Positions 10,480 through 19,967 are shown, numbered from the stretch's first letter. The stretch is DNA of 64,000 nt from Hyphomicrobiales bacterium (GCA_900465665.1 UBJO01000035.1:1-64000), one strand, 5' to 3'. The notes: generated by a model not told the origin, from the letters alone. Translations and numbers: made by a program.

Positions 10480-10524
10480 GCATGTCGCGCAAAAGTGTGC
10501 AGCGGTTTTGCGGTATCGACATGC
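10480..10524. repeat. Nested palindromic rhizobial intergenic repeat
   Basis: GCATGTCG (10480-10487) pairs with CGACATGC (10517-10524), and directly inside it CGCAAAA (10488-10494) pairs with TTTTGCG (10506-10512). The element, followed by a 'gataaaacgaaggcttaaagcgtg' type tail, resembles a repeat I recognise as scattered through Rhizobium and Sinorhizobium intergenic DNA. Only one copy was noticed in this window. Confidence 0.7.
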
Positions 10525-10590
10525 GATAAAACGAAGGCTTAAAGCGTGACAAGCGGATCCGAAGGATCGCGGCACGCTTTAGTGCTCAAC

Positions 10591-10612
10591 GCGCGCGGTC
10601 TGAACCGCGCGC
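10591..10612. terminator. Hairpin between convergent truB and GST genes
   Basis: GCGCGCGGT (10591-10599) and ACCGCGCGC (10604-10612) form a perfect nine-base-pair stem with a CTGA loop, followed on the plus strand by 'atctcttt'. It lies between two genes that face each other and probably ends transcription from truB, perhaps from both sides. Confidence 0.6.
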
Positions 10613-10623
10613 ATCTCTTTCAA

Positions 10624-11232
10624 TCAGATCAGGCCTTCGGCCTTCATGGTCGCCTGAACCGACGGGCGGGCGGCAACGCGCGCGACGTAATCCTTCAGCT
10701 TCGGCCACGCGTCCAGCGAAACGCTCATCGGCTTCGTCCAGCTCGTCACGACGAATGCATAGGCGTCCGCCACGGTGAAGTTCGGGCCGGTGAGATAGTC
10801 GCGACCGTCGGCCAACAGCGATTCCAGCCATGCGAACTTCTTGTTCAACACTTCGCGCGCCGCGTCCTTTTCCGCATCGGTCTTGCCGGGATGGAAGAGC
10901 GGGCTGAACGACTTGTGCAATTCGGAGCCGACGAAGCTCAGCATTTCCTGAACACGCGCTCGGGCAAGCGTGCCAGCCGGCGGTGCGAGGTCGGTGGCGC
11001 CATTGCTGTCGGCGACATACTGCAGGATCGCCGGACCTTCGGTTAGCACTTCGCCGCCGTCGAGCTGAAGAGCCGGCACGGCGCCCTTGGGGTTGATCGC
11101 AAAGAAGTCGCCGCCGCTTTCCATGACCTTCGTCTTGGTGCTGACCTTCTCGATCTCGAAGGGCTTGCCGATTTCATGAAGGACGATGTGGGATGCCATG
11201 GAGCAGGCGCCGGGGGCATAAAAAAGTTTCAC
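10624..11232 (-). CDS. Glutathione S-transferase, beta-class type
   Basis: Conjugates or reduces substrates with glutathione in the cytosol. The 202-residue product has an N-terminal thioredoxin-like domain with Cys10 in LFYAPGACSM, the position of the active cysteine in beta-class enzymes, and the NPKGAVPAL cis-proline loop, then an all-helical C domain (YLTGPNFTVADAYAFVV). Initiation is set at GTG 11232, with AAGGA eight bases upstream; longer in-frame extension to 11379 has no family support. It runs against its neighbours and separates truB from rpsO, which are commonly adjacent. Confidence 0.92.
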   Translation of the reverse strand: MKLFYAPGACSMASHIVLHEIGKPFEIEKVSTKTKVMESGGDFFAINPKGAVPALQLDGGEVLTEGPAILQYVADSNGATDLAPPAGTLARARVQEMLSFVGSELHKSFSPLFHPGKTDAEKDAAREVLNKKFAWLESLLADGRDYLTGPNFTVADAYAFVVTSWTKPMSVSLDAWPKLKDYVARVAARPSVQATMKAEGLI

Positions 11233-11498
11233 GCAAATTCCTTTCTGGAAACAGACTTGCACGGCGCAGGTGATAGTCGATCGCCTTGCCCGCGCAACCA
11301 ACATTTTGTGTGATCGTCTCTTTGTGATCGCGGCGCCAAATCGCTGATCAGGCGCGAAAAACTCCGCTCTTCCATTCATACGCCGGATATTGTATAGGCA
11401 GCGCCAGCATCAGGCTCGCTTGAATGCATTCGCGGCCAAAGCTGGACGACATCCCGGCTTTTGGCGACCTTATCTCCTCTCATCGAAAGGAACATCCG

Positions 11499-11768
11499 AT
11501 GTCGATTACTGCTGAGCGCAAGACGGCACTTATCAAGGAATACGCAACGTTCGAAGGCGACACCGGTTCGCCCGAAGTTCAGGTTGCGATCCTCACCGAG
11601 CGCATCAACAACCTCACGGAACACTTCAAGGGTCACAAGAAGGATAACCATTCCCGCCGTGGCCTGCTGACGATGGTTTCCAGCCGCCGCTCGCTTCTTG
11701 ACTACCTCAAGAAGAAGAACGAAGGCCGTTACACCAAGCTGATCACCAGCCTGGGTATCCGCCGCTAA
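11499..11768 (+). CDS. rpsO: 30S ribosomal protein S15
   Basis: An 89-residue primary 16S rRNA-binding protein of the 30S platform, the usual length. It starts [16 protein letters not shown] and contains the S15 signature region [18 protein letters not shown] and [16 protein letters not shown]. The ATG at 11499 is preceded by GAAAGGAAC. It stands upstream of pnp, the common bacterial pairing, with a hairpin just after its stop. Confidence 0.98.
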   Translation: MSITAERKTALIKEYATFEGDTGSPEVQVAILTERINNLTEHFKGHKKDNHSRRGLLTMVSSRRSLLDYLKKKNEGRYTKLITSLGIRR

Positions 11769-11775
11769 GGCTTTT

Positions 11776-11804
11776 CGGCGGGCGCTCCTTATGGACGCCC
11801 GCCG
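11776..11804 (+). terminator. rpsO-pnp intergenic terminator-like hairpin
   Basis: CGGCGGGCG (11776-11784) pairs perfectly with CGCCCGCCG (11796-11804), eight bases after the rpsO stop, followed by 'catttgttt'. In other bacteria the rpsO terminator is leaky and lets pnp be co-transcribed; the weak T-run here is compatible with that. Confidence 0.75.
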
Positions 11805-11986
11805 CATTTGTTTCCGGGGAACGTTTCTCCGACACCGCAGGACGCCGCAGGCGTTTGCGGGACTGCCCGCGGACCCGGATGGGCCGGATCCGCAAAACCA
11901 ACCGTTGACCTGTCATGGGGCAGGATTGCCGGATGCTTTCGGCCAAGGCGCACACCTTGGCCCGATTTTCTCGAAGAGGAAATCGA

Positions 11987-12040
11987 GACCGCAAAGCCTC
12001 CCGTTGTCTTGCCCATGATGCGTCATCAACAATTGCGGTC
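11987..12040 (+). promoter_or_regulatory. Structured pnp leader (candidate autoregulatory stem)
   Basis: Within the 327-base rpsO-pnp gap, GACCGCAA (11987-11994) pairs with TTGCGGTC (12033-12040), and inside that TGATG (12016-12020) pairs with CATCA (12024-12028). The structure ends 55 bases before the pnp ATG. In E. coli the pnp leader stem is cut by RNase III and then used for autocontrol by PNPase; a similar role here is inferred from position. No other gene is seen in this gap. Confidence 0.45.
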
Positions 12041-12095
12041 GTCTGCGCCGTGCCCCAGGGCCGATGGCGCGCCGCCGCATTGAAGGACAAGACAT

Positions 12096-14234
12096 ATGTT
12101 CGACACTCATTCCGTGGAAATCGAGTGGGCAGGCCGCCCGCTGAAGCTCGAAACCGGCAAGATCGCCCGTCAGGCTGACGGCGCTGTTCTCGCGACCTAC
12201 GGCGAAACCGTGGTTCTCGCCACCGTCGTTTCCGCCAAGGCGCCGAAGCCTGGCCAGGACTTCTTTCCGCTGACCGTCAACTACCAGGAAAAGACCTACG
12301 CAGCCGGCAAGATCCCCGGTGGCTACTTCAAGCGCGAAGGCCGTCCGTCGGAAAACGAAACGCTGGTTTCGCGCCTGATCGACCGCCCGATCCGCCCGCT
12401 CTTCCCTGAAGGCTACAAGAACGACACGCAGGTCGTCGTCACGGTTGTCCAGCACGATCTGGAAAACAACCCGGACGTTCTGTCGATGGTTGCCGCTTCG
12501 GCTGCTCTAACGCTCTCTGGCGTTCCCTTCATGGGTCCGGTCGGCGGCGCGCGCGTCGGCTACATCAACGGCGAATACGTCCTCAACCCGCATCTCGACG
12601 AAATGGACGAGTCGATCCTCGACCTCGTTGTCGCCGGTACGCACGACGCCGTTCTGATGGTTGAATCCGAAGCCAAGGAACTCAACGAAGAAATCATGCT
12701 CGGCGCCGTCATGTTCGGCCATAAGGGCTTCCAGCCGGTCCTCGACGCGATCATCAAGCTCGCCGAAGTGGCTGCCAAGGAGCCGCGCGACTTCCAGCCG
12801 GAAGACTTCTCCGAACTCGAAGCCGAAATGCTGAAGCACTTCGAAGCCGAGCTGCGCACCGCCTACAAGAACACGCAGAAGGCTGAACGCTACGCTGCAG
12901 TCGACGCCGTCAAGGCCAAGGTCAAGGCGCACTTCTTCCCTGAGGGCGAAGAGCCGAAGTACACCGCCGAAGTCATCGGCGCGATCTTCAAGCACCTGCA
13001 GGCCAAGATCGTTCGTTGGAACATCCTCGACACCAAGAGCCGCATCGACGGCCGCGATCTCGAGACCGTTCGCCCGATCGTATCGGAAGTCGGCCTCCTG
13101 CCGCGCACCCACGGTTCTGCTCTCTTCACCCGCGGTGAAACGCAGGCGATCGTCGTTGCCACGCTCGGCACCGGCGAAGACGAACAGTACGTGGACAGCC
13201 TGACGGGCATGTACAAGGAGCGCTTCCTGCTCCATTACAACTTCCCTCCCTACTCGGTTGGCGAAACCGGCCGCATGGGCTCTCCGGGCCGTCGCGAAAT
13301 CGGTCACGGCAAGCTCGCTTGGCGCGCTATCCGCCCGATGCTTCCCTCGGCTGAGCAGTTCCCGTACACGCTGCGCGTCGTCTCTGAGATCACCGAGTCC
13401 AACGGCTCGTCCTCGATGGCAACCGTCTGCGGCACCTCGCTCGCTCTGATGGACGCCGGCGTTCCGCTCGCTAAGCCGGTTGCCGGTATCGCCATGGGCC
13501 TGATCCTCGAAGGTGACCGCTTCGCCGTTCTCTCCGACATCCTCGGCGACGAAGACCACCTCGGCGACATGGACTTCAAGGTTGCAGGTACTGCCGACGG
13601 CATCACCTCGCTGCAGATGGACATCAAGATCGCCGGTATCACCGAAGAGATCATGAAGGTCGCACTCGGTCAGGCACAGGGCGGTCGCACGCACATCCTC
13701 GGCGAAATGTCGAAGGCGATCTCCGAAGGCCGTTCGCAGCTCGGCGAATTCGCTCCGCGCATCGAAGTCATGAACATCCCGGTCGACAAGATCCGTGAAG
13801 TCATCGGCTCCGGCGGCAAGGTCATCCGCGAAATCGTTGAAAAGACCGGCGCGAAGATCAACATCGAAGACGACGGCACCGTGAAGATTGCCTCGTCCTC
13901 GGGCAAGGAAATCGAAGCGGCCCGCAAGTGGATCCACTCGATCGTTGCCGAGCCTGAAATCGGCGTGATCTACGAAGGCACGGTCGTGAAGACCGCCGAC
14001 TTCGGCGCCTTCGTCAACTTCTTCGGCGCCCGCGACGGCCTCGTCCACATCTCGCAGCTTGCTTCCGAGCGTGTTGCCAAGACCCAGGACGTCGTCAAGG
14101 AAGGCCAGAAGGTTTGGGTCAAGCTCCTCGGCTTCGACGAGCGCGGCAAGGTCCGCCTGTCGATGAAGGTTGTCGACCAGGCAACCGGCCAGGAAATCCC
14201 TGCCGACAAGAAGAAGGAAGAAGCAGCCGAGTAA
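12096..14234 (+). CDS. pnp: Polyribonucleotide nucleotidyltransferase (PNPase)
   Basis: Phosphorolytic 3'-5' exoribonuclease of the RNA degradosome. The 712 residues show two RNase PH-like domains (about 10-140 and 320-465; [12 protein letters not shown] and [15 protein letters not shown]), an alpha-helical linker, a KH domain (about 555-615, [15 protein letters not shown]) and an S1 domain (about 620-690, [16 protein letters not shown]), all at usual spacing. It starts [16 protein letters not shown], preceded by AAGGACA. A clear terminator follows the stop. Confidence 0.98.
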   Translation: MFDTHSVEIEWAGRPLKLETGKIARQADGAVLATYGETVVLATVVSAKAPKPGQDFFPLTVNYQEKTYAAGKIPGGYFKREGRPSENETLVSRLIDRPIRPLFPEGYKNDTQVVVTVVQHDLENNPDVLSMVAASAALTLSGVPFMGPVGGARVGYINGEYVLNPHLDEMDESILDLVVAGTHDAVLMVESEAKELNEEIMLGAVMFGHKGFQPVLDAIIKLAEVAAKEPRDFQPEDFSELEAEMLKHFEAELRTAYKNTQKAERYAAVDAVKAKVKAHFFPEGEEPKYTAEVIGAIFKHLQAKIVRWNILDTKSRIDGRDLETVRPIVSEVGLLPRTHGSALFTRGETQAIVVATLGTGEDEQYVDSLTGMYKERFLLHYNFPPYSVGETGRMGSPGRREIGHGKLAWRAIRPMLPSAEQFPYTLRVVSEITESNGSSSMATVCGTSLALMDAGVPLAKPVAGIAMGLILEGDRFAVLSDILGDEDHLGDMDFKVAGTADGITSLQMDIKIAGITEEIMKVALGQAQGGRTHILGEMSKAISEGRSQLGEFAPRIEVMNIPVDKIREVIGSGGKVIREIVEKTGAKINIEDDGTVKIASSSGKEIEAARKWIHSIVAEPEIGVIYEGTVVKTADFGAFVNFFGARDGLVHISQLASERVAKTQDVVKEGQKVWVKLLGFDERGKVRLSMKVVDQATGQEIPADKKKEEAAE

Positions 14235-14257
14235 GCTGCGCCTTCCGAAGACTTCAT

Positions 14258-14286
14258 GGGCGCGGGAATCTTCTCGCGCCCTTTTT
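14258..14286 (+). terminator. Intrinsic terminator of pnp
   Basis: GGGCGCG (14258-14264) pairs with CGCGCCC (14275-14281), extendable by two inner pairs, followed at once by five T. It ends 23 bases before the ATG of the methyltransferase gene. Confidence 0.85.
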
Positions 14287-14309
14287 CTATTCAAGATCGA
14301 GATAAAACG

Positions 14310-15326
14310 ATGAGCAGCGAGACGCTGAAGACACTGTTCCACCCCTTTGTAAGCGGCACCGTCGAGGCGCCCGGCGAGGGCGAGCGCGTGCTCTTCCTCG
14401 GCGCCGAGGCAGGCTTCGCCCTGCCGCAGGGCTTTGCCGCCGCGCTGAGCGCCGTACAGGGCTTCCGGCCGCTGTACCGGCAGCTGCTCGCCCAGCGTAT
14501 CGAAACCACGCCTGAGGTCGAAGGCGAGGACTACGATGCCGTTCTGGTTCTCTGCAACAAGCACAAGGGCGAGAACGAGGCGAATATCGCCGAAGCGCTC
14601 ACCCGCGTGAAGATGGGCGGCCTCGTCGTCATCGCCGGTGGCAAGGAAGATGGCATCCAGCCGCTGCGCAAGCGCATGGAGGCCTTTGGCCTGTCGCTCG
14701 AGCATATGCCTAAGTATCACGGCGTCGCCTTCTGGTTCGGCGCGCCCGCCGATCCGTCCGAAATCATCGCCAAGTTCGCCAAGCCCGCTGTGCGCGTCGA
14801 TGGCCGCTTCGAGGCTTCCGCCGGCATGTTCTCGCACGACCGTATCGACGACGGCTCAGAGCTGCTCGCCTCCCGCCTGCCGGTCGATTTCACCGGCGAC
14901 GTCGCCGATTTCGGCGCCGGCTGGGGCTATCTCTCCGTCGAGATGGCGGAACGCTCCCCCGGTGTCAGCCGCCTCGACCTCTACGAGGCGAATTACGCCG
15001 CGCTGGAGGCCGCCAAGGCCAACATCGAAGAGAACTGCCCGAATGTACCGGCACGCTTCTTCTGGCACGATCTGGCGGGCGAGCCGGTCAAGGACAAGTA
15101 CGACCTGATCATCATGAACCCGCCCTTCCACGAAAGCCACGCCGCCGAGCCGGCGCTCGGCCAGGCAATGATCAAGACGGCGGCAGCTTCACTCCGCTCC
15201 GGCGGCCGCCTCCTGCTGGTCGCCAACCGCGGCCTGCCCTACGAGCCGGTCTTGGCCGCCAGCTTCCGCGAAAGCGGCGAAACCTGCCGCAACGCCCGCT
15301 TCAAGGTCTTGTGGGCGAAGAAATAA
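14310..15326 (+). CDS. RsmC-like class I methyltransferase
   Basis: A 338-residue SAM-dependent methyltransferase resembling RsmC/RlmG enzymes that methylate guanosine N2 in rRNA. The N-terminal half is a degenerate Rossmann-like domain; the C-terminal half carries the SAM-binding loop DFGAGWGYLSVEMAE (about residues 200-215) and the IIMNPPFHES motif, whose NPPF is typical of enzymes acting on exocyclic amino groups of nucleic-acid bases. The ATG at 14310 follows the pnp terminator. Which rRNA position it modifies cannot be told. It is convergent with fabI across a shared terminator. Confidence 0.85.
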   Translation: MSSETLKTLFHPFVSGTVEAPGEGERVLFLGAEAGFALPQGFAAALSAVQGFRPLYRQLLAQRIETTPEVEGEDYDAVLVLCNKHKGENEANIAEALTRVKMGGLVVIAGGKEDGIQPLRKRMEAFGLSLEHMPKYHGVAFWFGAPADPSEIIAKFAKPAVRVDGRFEASAGMFSHDRIDDGSELLASRLPVDFTGDVADFGAGWGYLSVEMAERSPGVSRLDLYEANYAALEAAKANIEENCPNVPARFFWHDLAGEPVKDKYDLIIMNPPFHESHAAEPALGQAMIKTAAASLRSGGRLLLVANRGLPYEPVLAASFRESGETCRNARFKVLWAKK

Positions 15327-15331
15327 AAAAA

Positions 15332-15353
15332 GGCGGCCAATGGCCGCCTTTTT
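15332..15353. terminator. Bidirectional terminator between methyltransferase and fabI
   Basis: GGCGGCC (15332-15338) and GGCCGCC (15342-15348) form a perfect stem with an AAT loop, flanked by an A-run on the left and five T on the right, so it can act on both strands. It lies between converging genes. Confidence 0.9.
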
Positions 15354-15374
15354 CATTTCGTGCATGACTGTCGC

Positions 15375-16181
15375 TTACTCGGCGTCGGCCTTGCGCAGCG
15401 TGTCGAGCGCCGGCATCGAGGTGATGTTGAAGCCGGCGTCGACGAAGTGGATTTCGCCGGTGACGCCTGCGGCCATGTCGGAGAGCAGGTAGAGGGCCGA
15501 GTTGCCGACGTGATCGATCGTCACGGTCTTGCGCAGCGGCGAGTTCTGCTGGTTCCACGACAGGATGGCGCGGGCATCCGAAATGCCGGCGCCTGCGAGC
15601 GTGCGGATCGGGCCGGCGGAGATCGCGTTGACGCGAATGCCGCGTGGGCCGTAATCGGCCGCCAGATAACGCACGGAGGCCTCGAGAGCGGCCTTGGCGA
15701 CGCCCATGACGTTGTAGTTCGGAATGACGCGCGTCGAGCCGTTATAGGTCAGCGTCAGCATCGAGCCGCCTTCGTTCATCAAAGGCGCCAGACGCTTGGC
15801 GATCTCGGTGAACGAGAAACAGGAGATCACCATCGTGCGGCTGAAATTCTCGCGCGTGGTGTCGGCGTAGTGGCCCTTGAGCTCGTTCTTGTCGGAGAAG
15901 CCGATGGCGTGCACGACGAAGTCTAGCGTGCCCCAGCGTTCCTTGATCGCGTCCACAGTGGCGTCGACCGAAGCGATGTCCTCGACATCGCATGGCAGCA
16001 CGAAGTCGGAGCCGACTTCGGCGGCAAGCGGCTTGACGCGCTTGCCCAGCGCATCGCCCTGGTAGGTGAAGGCAAGTTCCGCGCCCTGTGCCGCCAGCGC
16101 CTTGGAGATACCCCAGGCGATGGAGTGGTTGTTCGCGACACCCATGATAAGCCCGCGCTTACCCTGCATGATTCCCGTCAT
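15375..16181 (-). CDS. fabI: Enoyl-[acyl-carrier-protein] reductase (NADH)
   Basis: Reduces trans-2-enoyl-ACP in the last step of each fatty-acid elongation cycle. The 268-residue protein begins with GKRGLIMGVANNHSIAWGIS, the FabI cofactor-binding start, and carries the Tyr-x6-Lys pair in NYNVMGVAKAALE plus GIRVNAISAGPIRTLA. An alternative ATG lies four codons in. It follows fabB by only a few bases, so fabA-fabB-fabI probably form one operon transcribed leftward. Confidence 0.96.
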   Translation of the reverse strand: MTGIMQGKRGLIMGVANNHSIAWGISKALAAQGAELAFTYQGDALGKRVKPLAAEVGSDFVLPCDVEDIASVDATVDAIKERWGTLDFVVHAIGFSDKNELKGHYADTTRENFSRTMVISCFSFTEIAKRLAPLMNEGGSMLTLTYNGSTRVIPNYNVMGVAKAALEASVRYLAADYGPRGIRVNAISAGPIRTLAGAGISDARAILSWNQQNSPLRKTVTIDHVGNSALYLLSDMAAGVTGEIHFVDAGFNITSMPALDTLRKADAE

Positions 16182-16185
16182 GTTA

Positions 16186-17409
16186 TTATCCGTTGTAGCG
16201 CTGGAAGACGAGCGTGGCGTTGGTGCCGCCGAAGCCGAAGGAGTTGGAAAGCGCGATGTCGATCTTGGCGTCGTCGATGCGCTTGCGCACGATCGGCATG
16301 CCGTCGAATTCCGGGTCGAGCTCGGTGATATGAGCGCTTTCGCCGATGAAACCGGCCTGCATCATCAACAGCGAGTAGATCGATTCCTGCACGCCGGCAG
16401 CACCCAGCGAGTGGCCGGTCAGCGACTTTGTCGACTGGATGTGCGGGATCTTGTTGCCGAACACTTCGCGGATCGCACCGATTTCCTTGCTGTCGCCGAC
16501 AGGCGTCGAGGTGCCGTGCGTGTTGACGTAGTCGACATCGCCCTTCACCGTCGAGAGTGCCTGGCGCATGCAGCGGATCGCGCCTTCACCCGACGGAGCG
16601 ACCATGTCGTAGCCGTCGGAGGTGGCGCCGTAGCCGACGATTTCGGCGTAGATCTTGGCGCCGCGGGCCTTGGCGTGCTCCAGCTCTTCGAGAACCAGAA
16701 CACCGGCGCCGCCGGCAATGACGAAGCCGTCGCGGGTCGCGTCATAGGCGCGCGATGCGGTCTCTGGCGTGTCGTTGTACTTGGAAGACATGGCGCCCAT
16801 GGCGTCGAACAGGTTCGACATCGTCCAGTCGAGATCTTCGTGGCCGCCGGCGAACATGATGTCCTGCTTGCCCCACTGGATCATTTCCGCGGCGTTGCCG
16901 ATGCAATGCGCCGACGTCGAGCAGGCAGACGAGATCGAGTAGTTGACGCCGTGGATCTTGAACCAGGTCGCGAGCGTGGCGGATGCCGTCGACGACATCG
17001 CCTTCGGCACGGCGAACGGGCCGATGCGCTTCGGGCTGTTGTTCTTGATGGTGATCTCGGCTGCCTCGATCAGCGTGCGCGTCGAAGGACCACCCGAGCC
17101 CATGATGATGCCGGTGCGCTCGTTTTCGCTGTAGTCCTTTTCCTCAAGACCGGAATCGGCGAGCGCCTGCTTCATCGCGACGTGGTTCCACGCACCGCCC
17201 TGCGACAGGAAGCGCATGGCGCGGCGATCGACGAGATCCGTCGGATCGAGCGAAGGGCGACCCCAGACCTGGCACTTGAAGCCGTGCTCGGCGAAATCGT
17301 TGGAAAAGGAAATGCCGGACTTGGCATCGCGCAGCGAAGCGGTGACCTCGGCGGCGTCATTGCCGATCGAGGAAACGACGCCCAGACCCGTGACAACTAC
17401 CCGTCTCAT
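16186..17409 (-). CDS. fabB: Beta-ketoacyl-ACP synthase I
   Basis: Condensing enzyme needed, with FabA, for unsaturated fatty acid synthesis. The 407 residues have the thiolase fold with catalytic Cys163 in [11 protein letters not shown], the same position as in E. coli FabB, the first His in [13 protein letters not shown] and the second in [11 protein letters not shown]. It is 59 bases downstream of fabA and just before fabI. Confidence 0.96.
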   Translation of the reverse strand: MRRVVVTGLGVVSSIGNDAAEVTASLRDAKSGISFSNDFAEHGFKCQVWGRPSLDPTDLVDRRAMRFLSQGGAWNHVAMKQALADSGLEEKDYSENERTGIIMGSGGPSTRTLIEAAEITIKNNSPKRIGPFAVPKAMSSTASATLATWFKIHGVNYSISSACSTSAHCIGNAAEMIQWGKQDIMFAGGHEDLDWTMSNLFDAMGAMSSKYNDTPETASRAYDATRDGFVIAGGAGVLVLEELEHAKARGAKIYAEIVGYGATSDGYDMVAPSGEGAIRCMRQALSTVKGDVDYVNTHGTSTPVGDSKEIGAIREVFGNKIPHIQSTKSLTGHSLGAAGVQESIYSLLMMQAGFIGESAHITELDPEFDGMPIVRKRIDDAKIDIALSNSFGFGGTNATLVFQRYNG

Positions 17410-17468
17410 GTGTTTCGACCTTTTCGTTTTTTCTAACTTGGAAAACCGGGCACGGATGCCCGGTGCAA

Positions 17469-17984
17469 TCAGGCGTCTTTGTCCTTGGACAGGCCGACGC
17501 GCAGGTCGGAGGCCTGGTATATGGTTTCGCCATCGGCCTTCAGCCAGCCATCGGCGGTGCCGAGCACCAGGCGGCCGCGCATGACGCGCTTGAAGTCGAT
17601 GCCGTATTCGAGCAGCTTCGTGGTCGGGCGGATCATGCCCTTGAACTTCACTTCACCGGTCGAGAGCGCCATGCCGCGACCGGGCTCGCCGAGCCAGCCG
17701 AGGAAGAAGCCGGTCAGCTGCCACATGCCGTCGAGGCCCAGGCAGCCCGGCATGATCGGGTTGCCCTGGAAGTGGCAGGGGAAATACCAATCGTCAGGCT
17801 TCACGTCGTACTCGGCGCGGATATAGCCCTTGTCGAAGGCGCCGCCGGTTTCGGAGATGTCGGTGATGCGGTGAACCATGAGCATTGGCGGCAGAGGAAG
17901 CTGCGCGTTGCCGGGGCCGAAAAGCTCGCCGCGGCCGCATGCCAGGATTTCCTCATAGTTGAAGCTGGATTGTTTCGTCGCCAT
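17469..17984 (-). CDS. fabA: 3-hydroxydecanoyl-ACP dehydratase/isomerase
   Basis: Dehydrates 3-hydroxydecanoyl-ACP and isomerises trans-2 to cis-3 decenoyl-ACP, the branch point to unsaturated fatty acids. At 171 residues it is the usual FabA length, with the hot-dog fold and the catalytic pair His71 ([11 protein letters not shown]) and Asp85 (CLGLDGMW). Leads the fabA-fabB-fabI operon and is divergent from irr, an arrangement kept across many Hyphomicrobiales. Confidence 0.97.
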   Translation of the reverse strand: MATKQSSFNYEEILACGRGELFGPGNAQLPLPPMLMVHRITDISETGGAFDKGYIRAEYDVKPDDWYFPCHFQGNPIMPGCLGLDGMWQLTGFFLGWLGEPGRGMALSTGEVKFKGMIRPTTKLLEYGIDFKRVMRGRLVLGTADGWLKADGETIYQASDLRVGLSKDKDA

Positions 17985-18285
17985 GAAAACTCTAATTCCC
18001 CCCGCAACTAAGCTGATGGATGTGAACGTTTAATCCAAGTTCGACGGAAAATGAAGCATAAGCATGACTAAGCTTCACCCACGTCCAAGGACCGGCTGCG
18101 CGCCTTATTTGGTGGTCGCATACAGGAAGGCCAAGCCCCCGGCCAGCACTAATTACGCGAAAAGCCCGATTTCGCGGCGCTTTGGCACCTGTTGTCCCCA
18201 TTGAAACTATTGAAAGCCATTCGTGCAAAAGTTATATGGCTAAGGGAAACATGATTGCGAGACGCTAGATTAGCGGGAGTTGTTG
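17985..18285. other. Intergenic region between divergent fabA and irr
   Basis: These 301 bases hold the start regions of both genes. I see a promoter candidate for irr (listed separately). No convincing palindromic operator or small reading frame stood out, and no fabA promoter could be fixed by eye. Confidence 0.5.
18210..18238 (+). promoter_or_regulatory. Candidate promoter of irr
   Basis: TTGAAA (18210-18215) and TATATG (18233-18238) are spaced by 17 bases, placing the start of transcription about 40 bases before the irr ATG. Pattern evidence only. Confidence 0.45.
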
Positions 18286-18705
18286 ATGGCGGCTGAAGCC
18301 CCTCTTACCATTGAAGCAAGGTTGCGGGGCGCTGGCCTCAGGCCGACGCGCCAGCGCGTCGCGCTCGGCGACCTGCTCTTTGCAAAGGGCGATCGCCATC
18401 TGACCGTCGAGGAACTGCACGAAGAGGCTGTTGTCGCCGGCGTGCCGGTATCGCTCGCCACCGTCTACAACACGCTGCATCAGTTCACGGAAGCCGGCAT
18501 GATCCGCGTTCTCGCGGTCGAAAGCGCCAAGACCTATTTCGACACCAATGTCTCCGATCACCACCACTTCTTCGTGGAAGGCGACAACGACGTGCTCGAT
18601 ATTCCCGTCAGCAACCTCACCATCGACAATCTGCCGGAACCGCCTGAGGGCATGGAGATCGCCCATGTCGACGTGGTGATCCGCCTGCGCCCCAAGCGCT
18701 CCTGA
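18286..18705 (+). CDS. irr: Iron response regulator Irr (Fur family)
   Basis: Global regulator that, in Rhizobiales, represses haem-biosynthesis and iron-storage genes under iron limitation and senses haem availability. The 139-residue product has a winged helix (RPTRQRVALGDLLF, then PVSLATVYNTLHQFTEAG) and the histidine triplet at residues 92-94 in SDHHHFF used for haem binding. There is no cysteine in the whole protein, so the Cys-Pro haem regulatory motif of Bradyrhizobium Irr is absent, as in the Rhizobium type. The ATG at 18286 follows GGGAG by six bases. Divergence from fabA supports the identification as Irr rather than Fur or Zur. Confidence 0.93.
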   Translation: MAAEAPLTIEARLRGAGLRPTRQRVALGDLLFAKGDRHLTVEELHEEAVVAGVPVSLATVYNTLHQFTEAGMIRVLAVESAKTYFDTNVSDHHHFFVEGDNDVLDIPVSNLTIDNLPEPPEGMEIAHVDVVIRLRPKRS

Positions 18706-18718
18706 TCCAGATCGATTT

Positions 18719-19354
18719 TCACATCACATCGTCGGGATGCCGCCCGGGCTTTGCCTTGTATGTCGGAAACGTCCAGCCGTAGTAAAGCGCCCCTCCGCGC
18801 ACCGCGAATGCCGCAAGCACGCCCGCGGCCGATGCAGCATAGAGCGGTAGCCCGAATTCATTGGCACCGGTGAAGATCGCCGCGCCGAAGAGTGCGGCGC
18901 TGATGTAGATTTCCGGCCTCAGCAACACCGAGGGCTCGTTGGCGACAAGATCGCGCAACACGCCGCCGAAGGTCGCCGTCAGCGTGCCGGTGACGATCGC
19001 GATGGTCGGCGAGCCGGTGGCGGCCAGCCCCTTGGCCGCACCCATGGCGCAATAGGCCGAAAGCCCGACCGCATCGAGCCAGATCAGCAGCCGGTAGCGC
19101 GATTCCACCATATGCGCGGTGAAGAACACCAAAACGCCGGCGGCACAGCACACCAGGATATAGGTGGGGTTCAACACCCAGAAGACCGGCACACGACCCA
19201 GGACGATGTCGCGCACCGTGCCGCCGCCGATGCCTGTGATGACCGCGAAGAACAGGAAACCGATCAGATCGAGCTGCTTGCGCGAGGCGGCGAGCGCACC
19301 CGTTGCCGCAAACAGGGCAACGCCGGCATAGTCGAGATAGACGAATGGCGACAT
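18719..19354 (-). CDS. Trimeric intracellular cation channel (TRIC/UPF0126) family protein
   Basis: A 211-residue inner-membrane protein with about seven hydrophobic segments. The family is built of two repeated halves, each with a GG-x-x-RD motif: here GIGGGTVRDIV and TFGGVLRDLV. Prokaryotic TRIC homologues conduct potassium or other monovalent cations; the gene is also annotated as YicG/UPF0126. The start is set at the ATG 19354 (MSPFVYLDYAG). It is convergent with irr, with 13 bases between. Confidence 0.88.
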   Translation of the reverse strand: MSPFVYLDYAGVALFAATGALAASRKQLDLIGFLFFAVITGIGGGTVRDIVLGRVPVFWVLNPTYILVCCAAGVLVFFTAHMVESRYRLLIWLDAVGLSAYCAMGAAKGLAATGSPTIAIVTGTLTATFGGVLRDLVANEPSVLLRPEIYISAALFGAAIFTGANEFGLPLYAASAAGVLAAFAVRGGALYYGWTFPTYKAKPGRHPDDVM

Positions 19355-19468
19355 CGCGTGCTCCAATGGCGATCTTTCCCTCGAATAATCATGGCCGCAA
19401 GGGCGGCGCAAGGCGGATCAGCCAAACTCACGAACCAATGCCGTCCTTATCCGACGAAAAGAGAACCT

Positions 19469-19951
19469 GTGAAAACGCTGCTGATCGCCTTGAACCTCGC
19501 TGCGGCCCTGGCCGTATCTTCCGCGGCTTACGCCCAGCAGTCGCTGCTTCCCGATCCGGAGATTTACGAGAAGGATCATTTCAAGCAGCAATGCACAGAG
19601 GTGGAGTTCTCCGACGGTTTCGTCACCCATCAGGACATCAACAATGACGGGCTGGTCGATGTTGTCGTCAACGAGGGCGAAATGACCTGCGACGGCACCA
19701 AGGGCCCGCAGTGCGACGAGGACGGCTGCGTCTACAATTTCTATCTGCAGGTCGCCGAGGGCGGCTATTTCATGATCGCCACCGCCAAGACCTATGGCTA
19801 CGATTTCGTTCAGCGCTTCGGCAACAAGGTGCTGGCCATGAAGATGCATCCGCGCTTCTGCGACCGCCCAGACGGCGACCCAAAGACCGATCCCTGCGTC
19901 ATCACCACCCGCGTGCGCGGCACCAAGTTCGTCACCATCTCCAAGAAGTAG
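19469..19951 (+). CDS. Secreted protein with one EF-hand-like loop, function unknown
   Basis: 160 residues from a GTG at 19469, with a classical signal peptide (KTLLIALNLAAALAVSSAAYA). The mature part has about six cysteines that could form disulfides in the periplasm and one DINNDGLVD loop near residue 60 that matches the calcium-binding DxNxDG pattern of FG-GAP or dockerin-like repeats. I do not recognise a named family. It is divergent from the TRIC gene and convergent with the YdcF gene. Confidence 0.75.
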   Translation: MKTLLIALNLAAALAVSSAAYAQQSLLPDPEIYEKDHFKQQCTEVEFSDGFVTHQDINNDGLVDVVVNEGEMTCDGTKGPQCDEDGCVYNFYLQVAEGGYFMIATAKTYGYDFVQRFGNKVLAMKMHPRFCDRPDGDPKTDPCVITTRVRGTKFVTISKK

Positions 19952-19967
19952 CCGAGAAGAGCCCGGC

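Noticed and set aside
12507..14837. Minus-strand open frame of 776 codons opposite pnp
   Set aside because: Antisense shadow of pnp and the following gene; no domain, and it crosses the pnp terminator.
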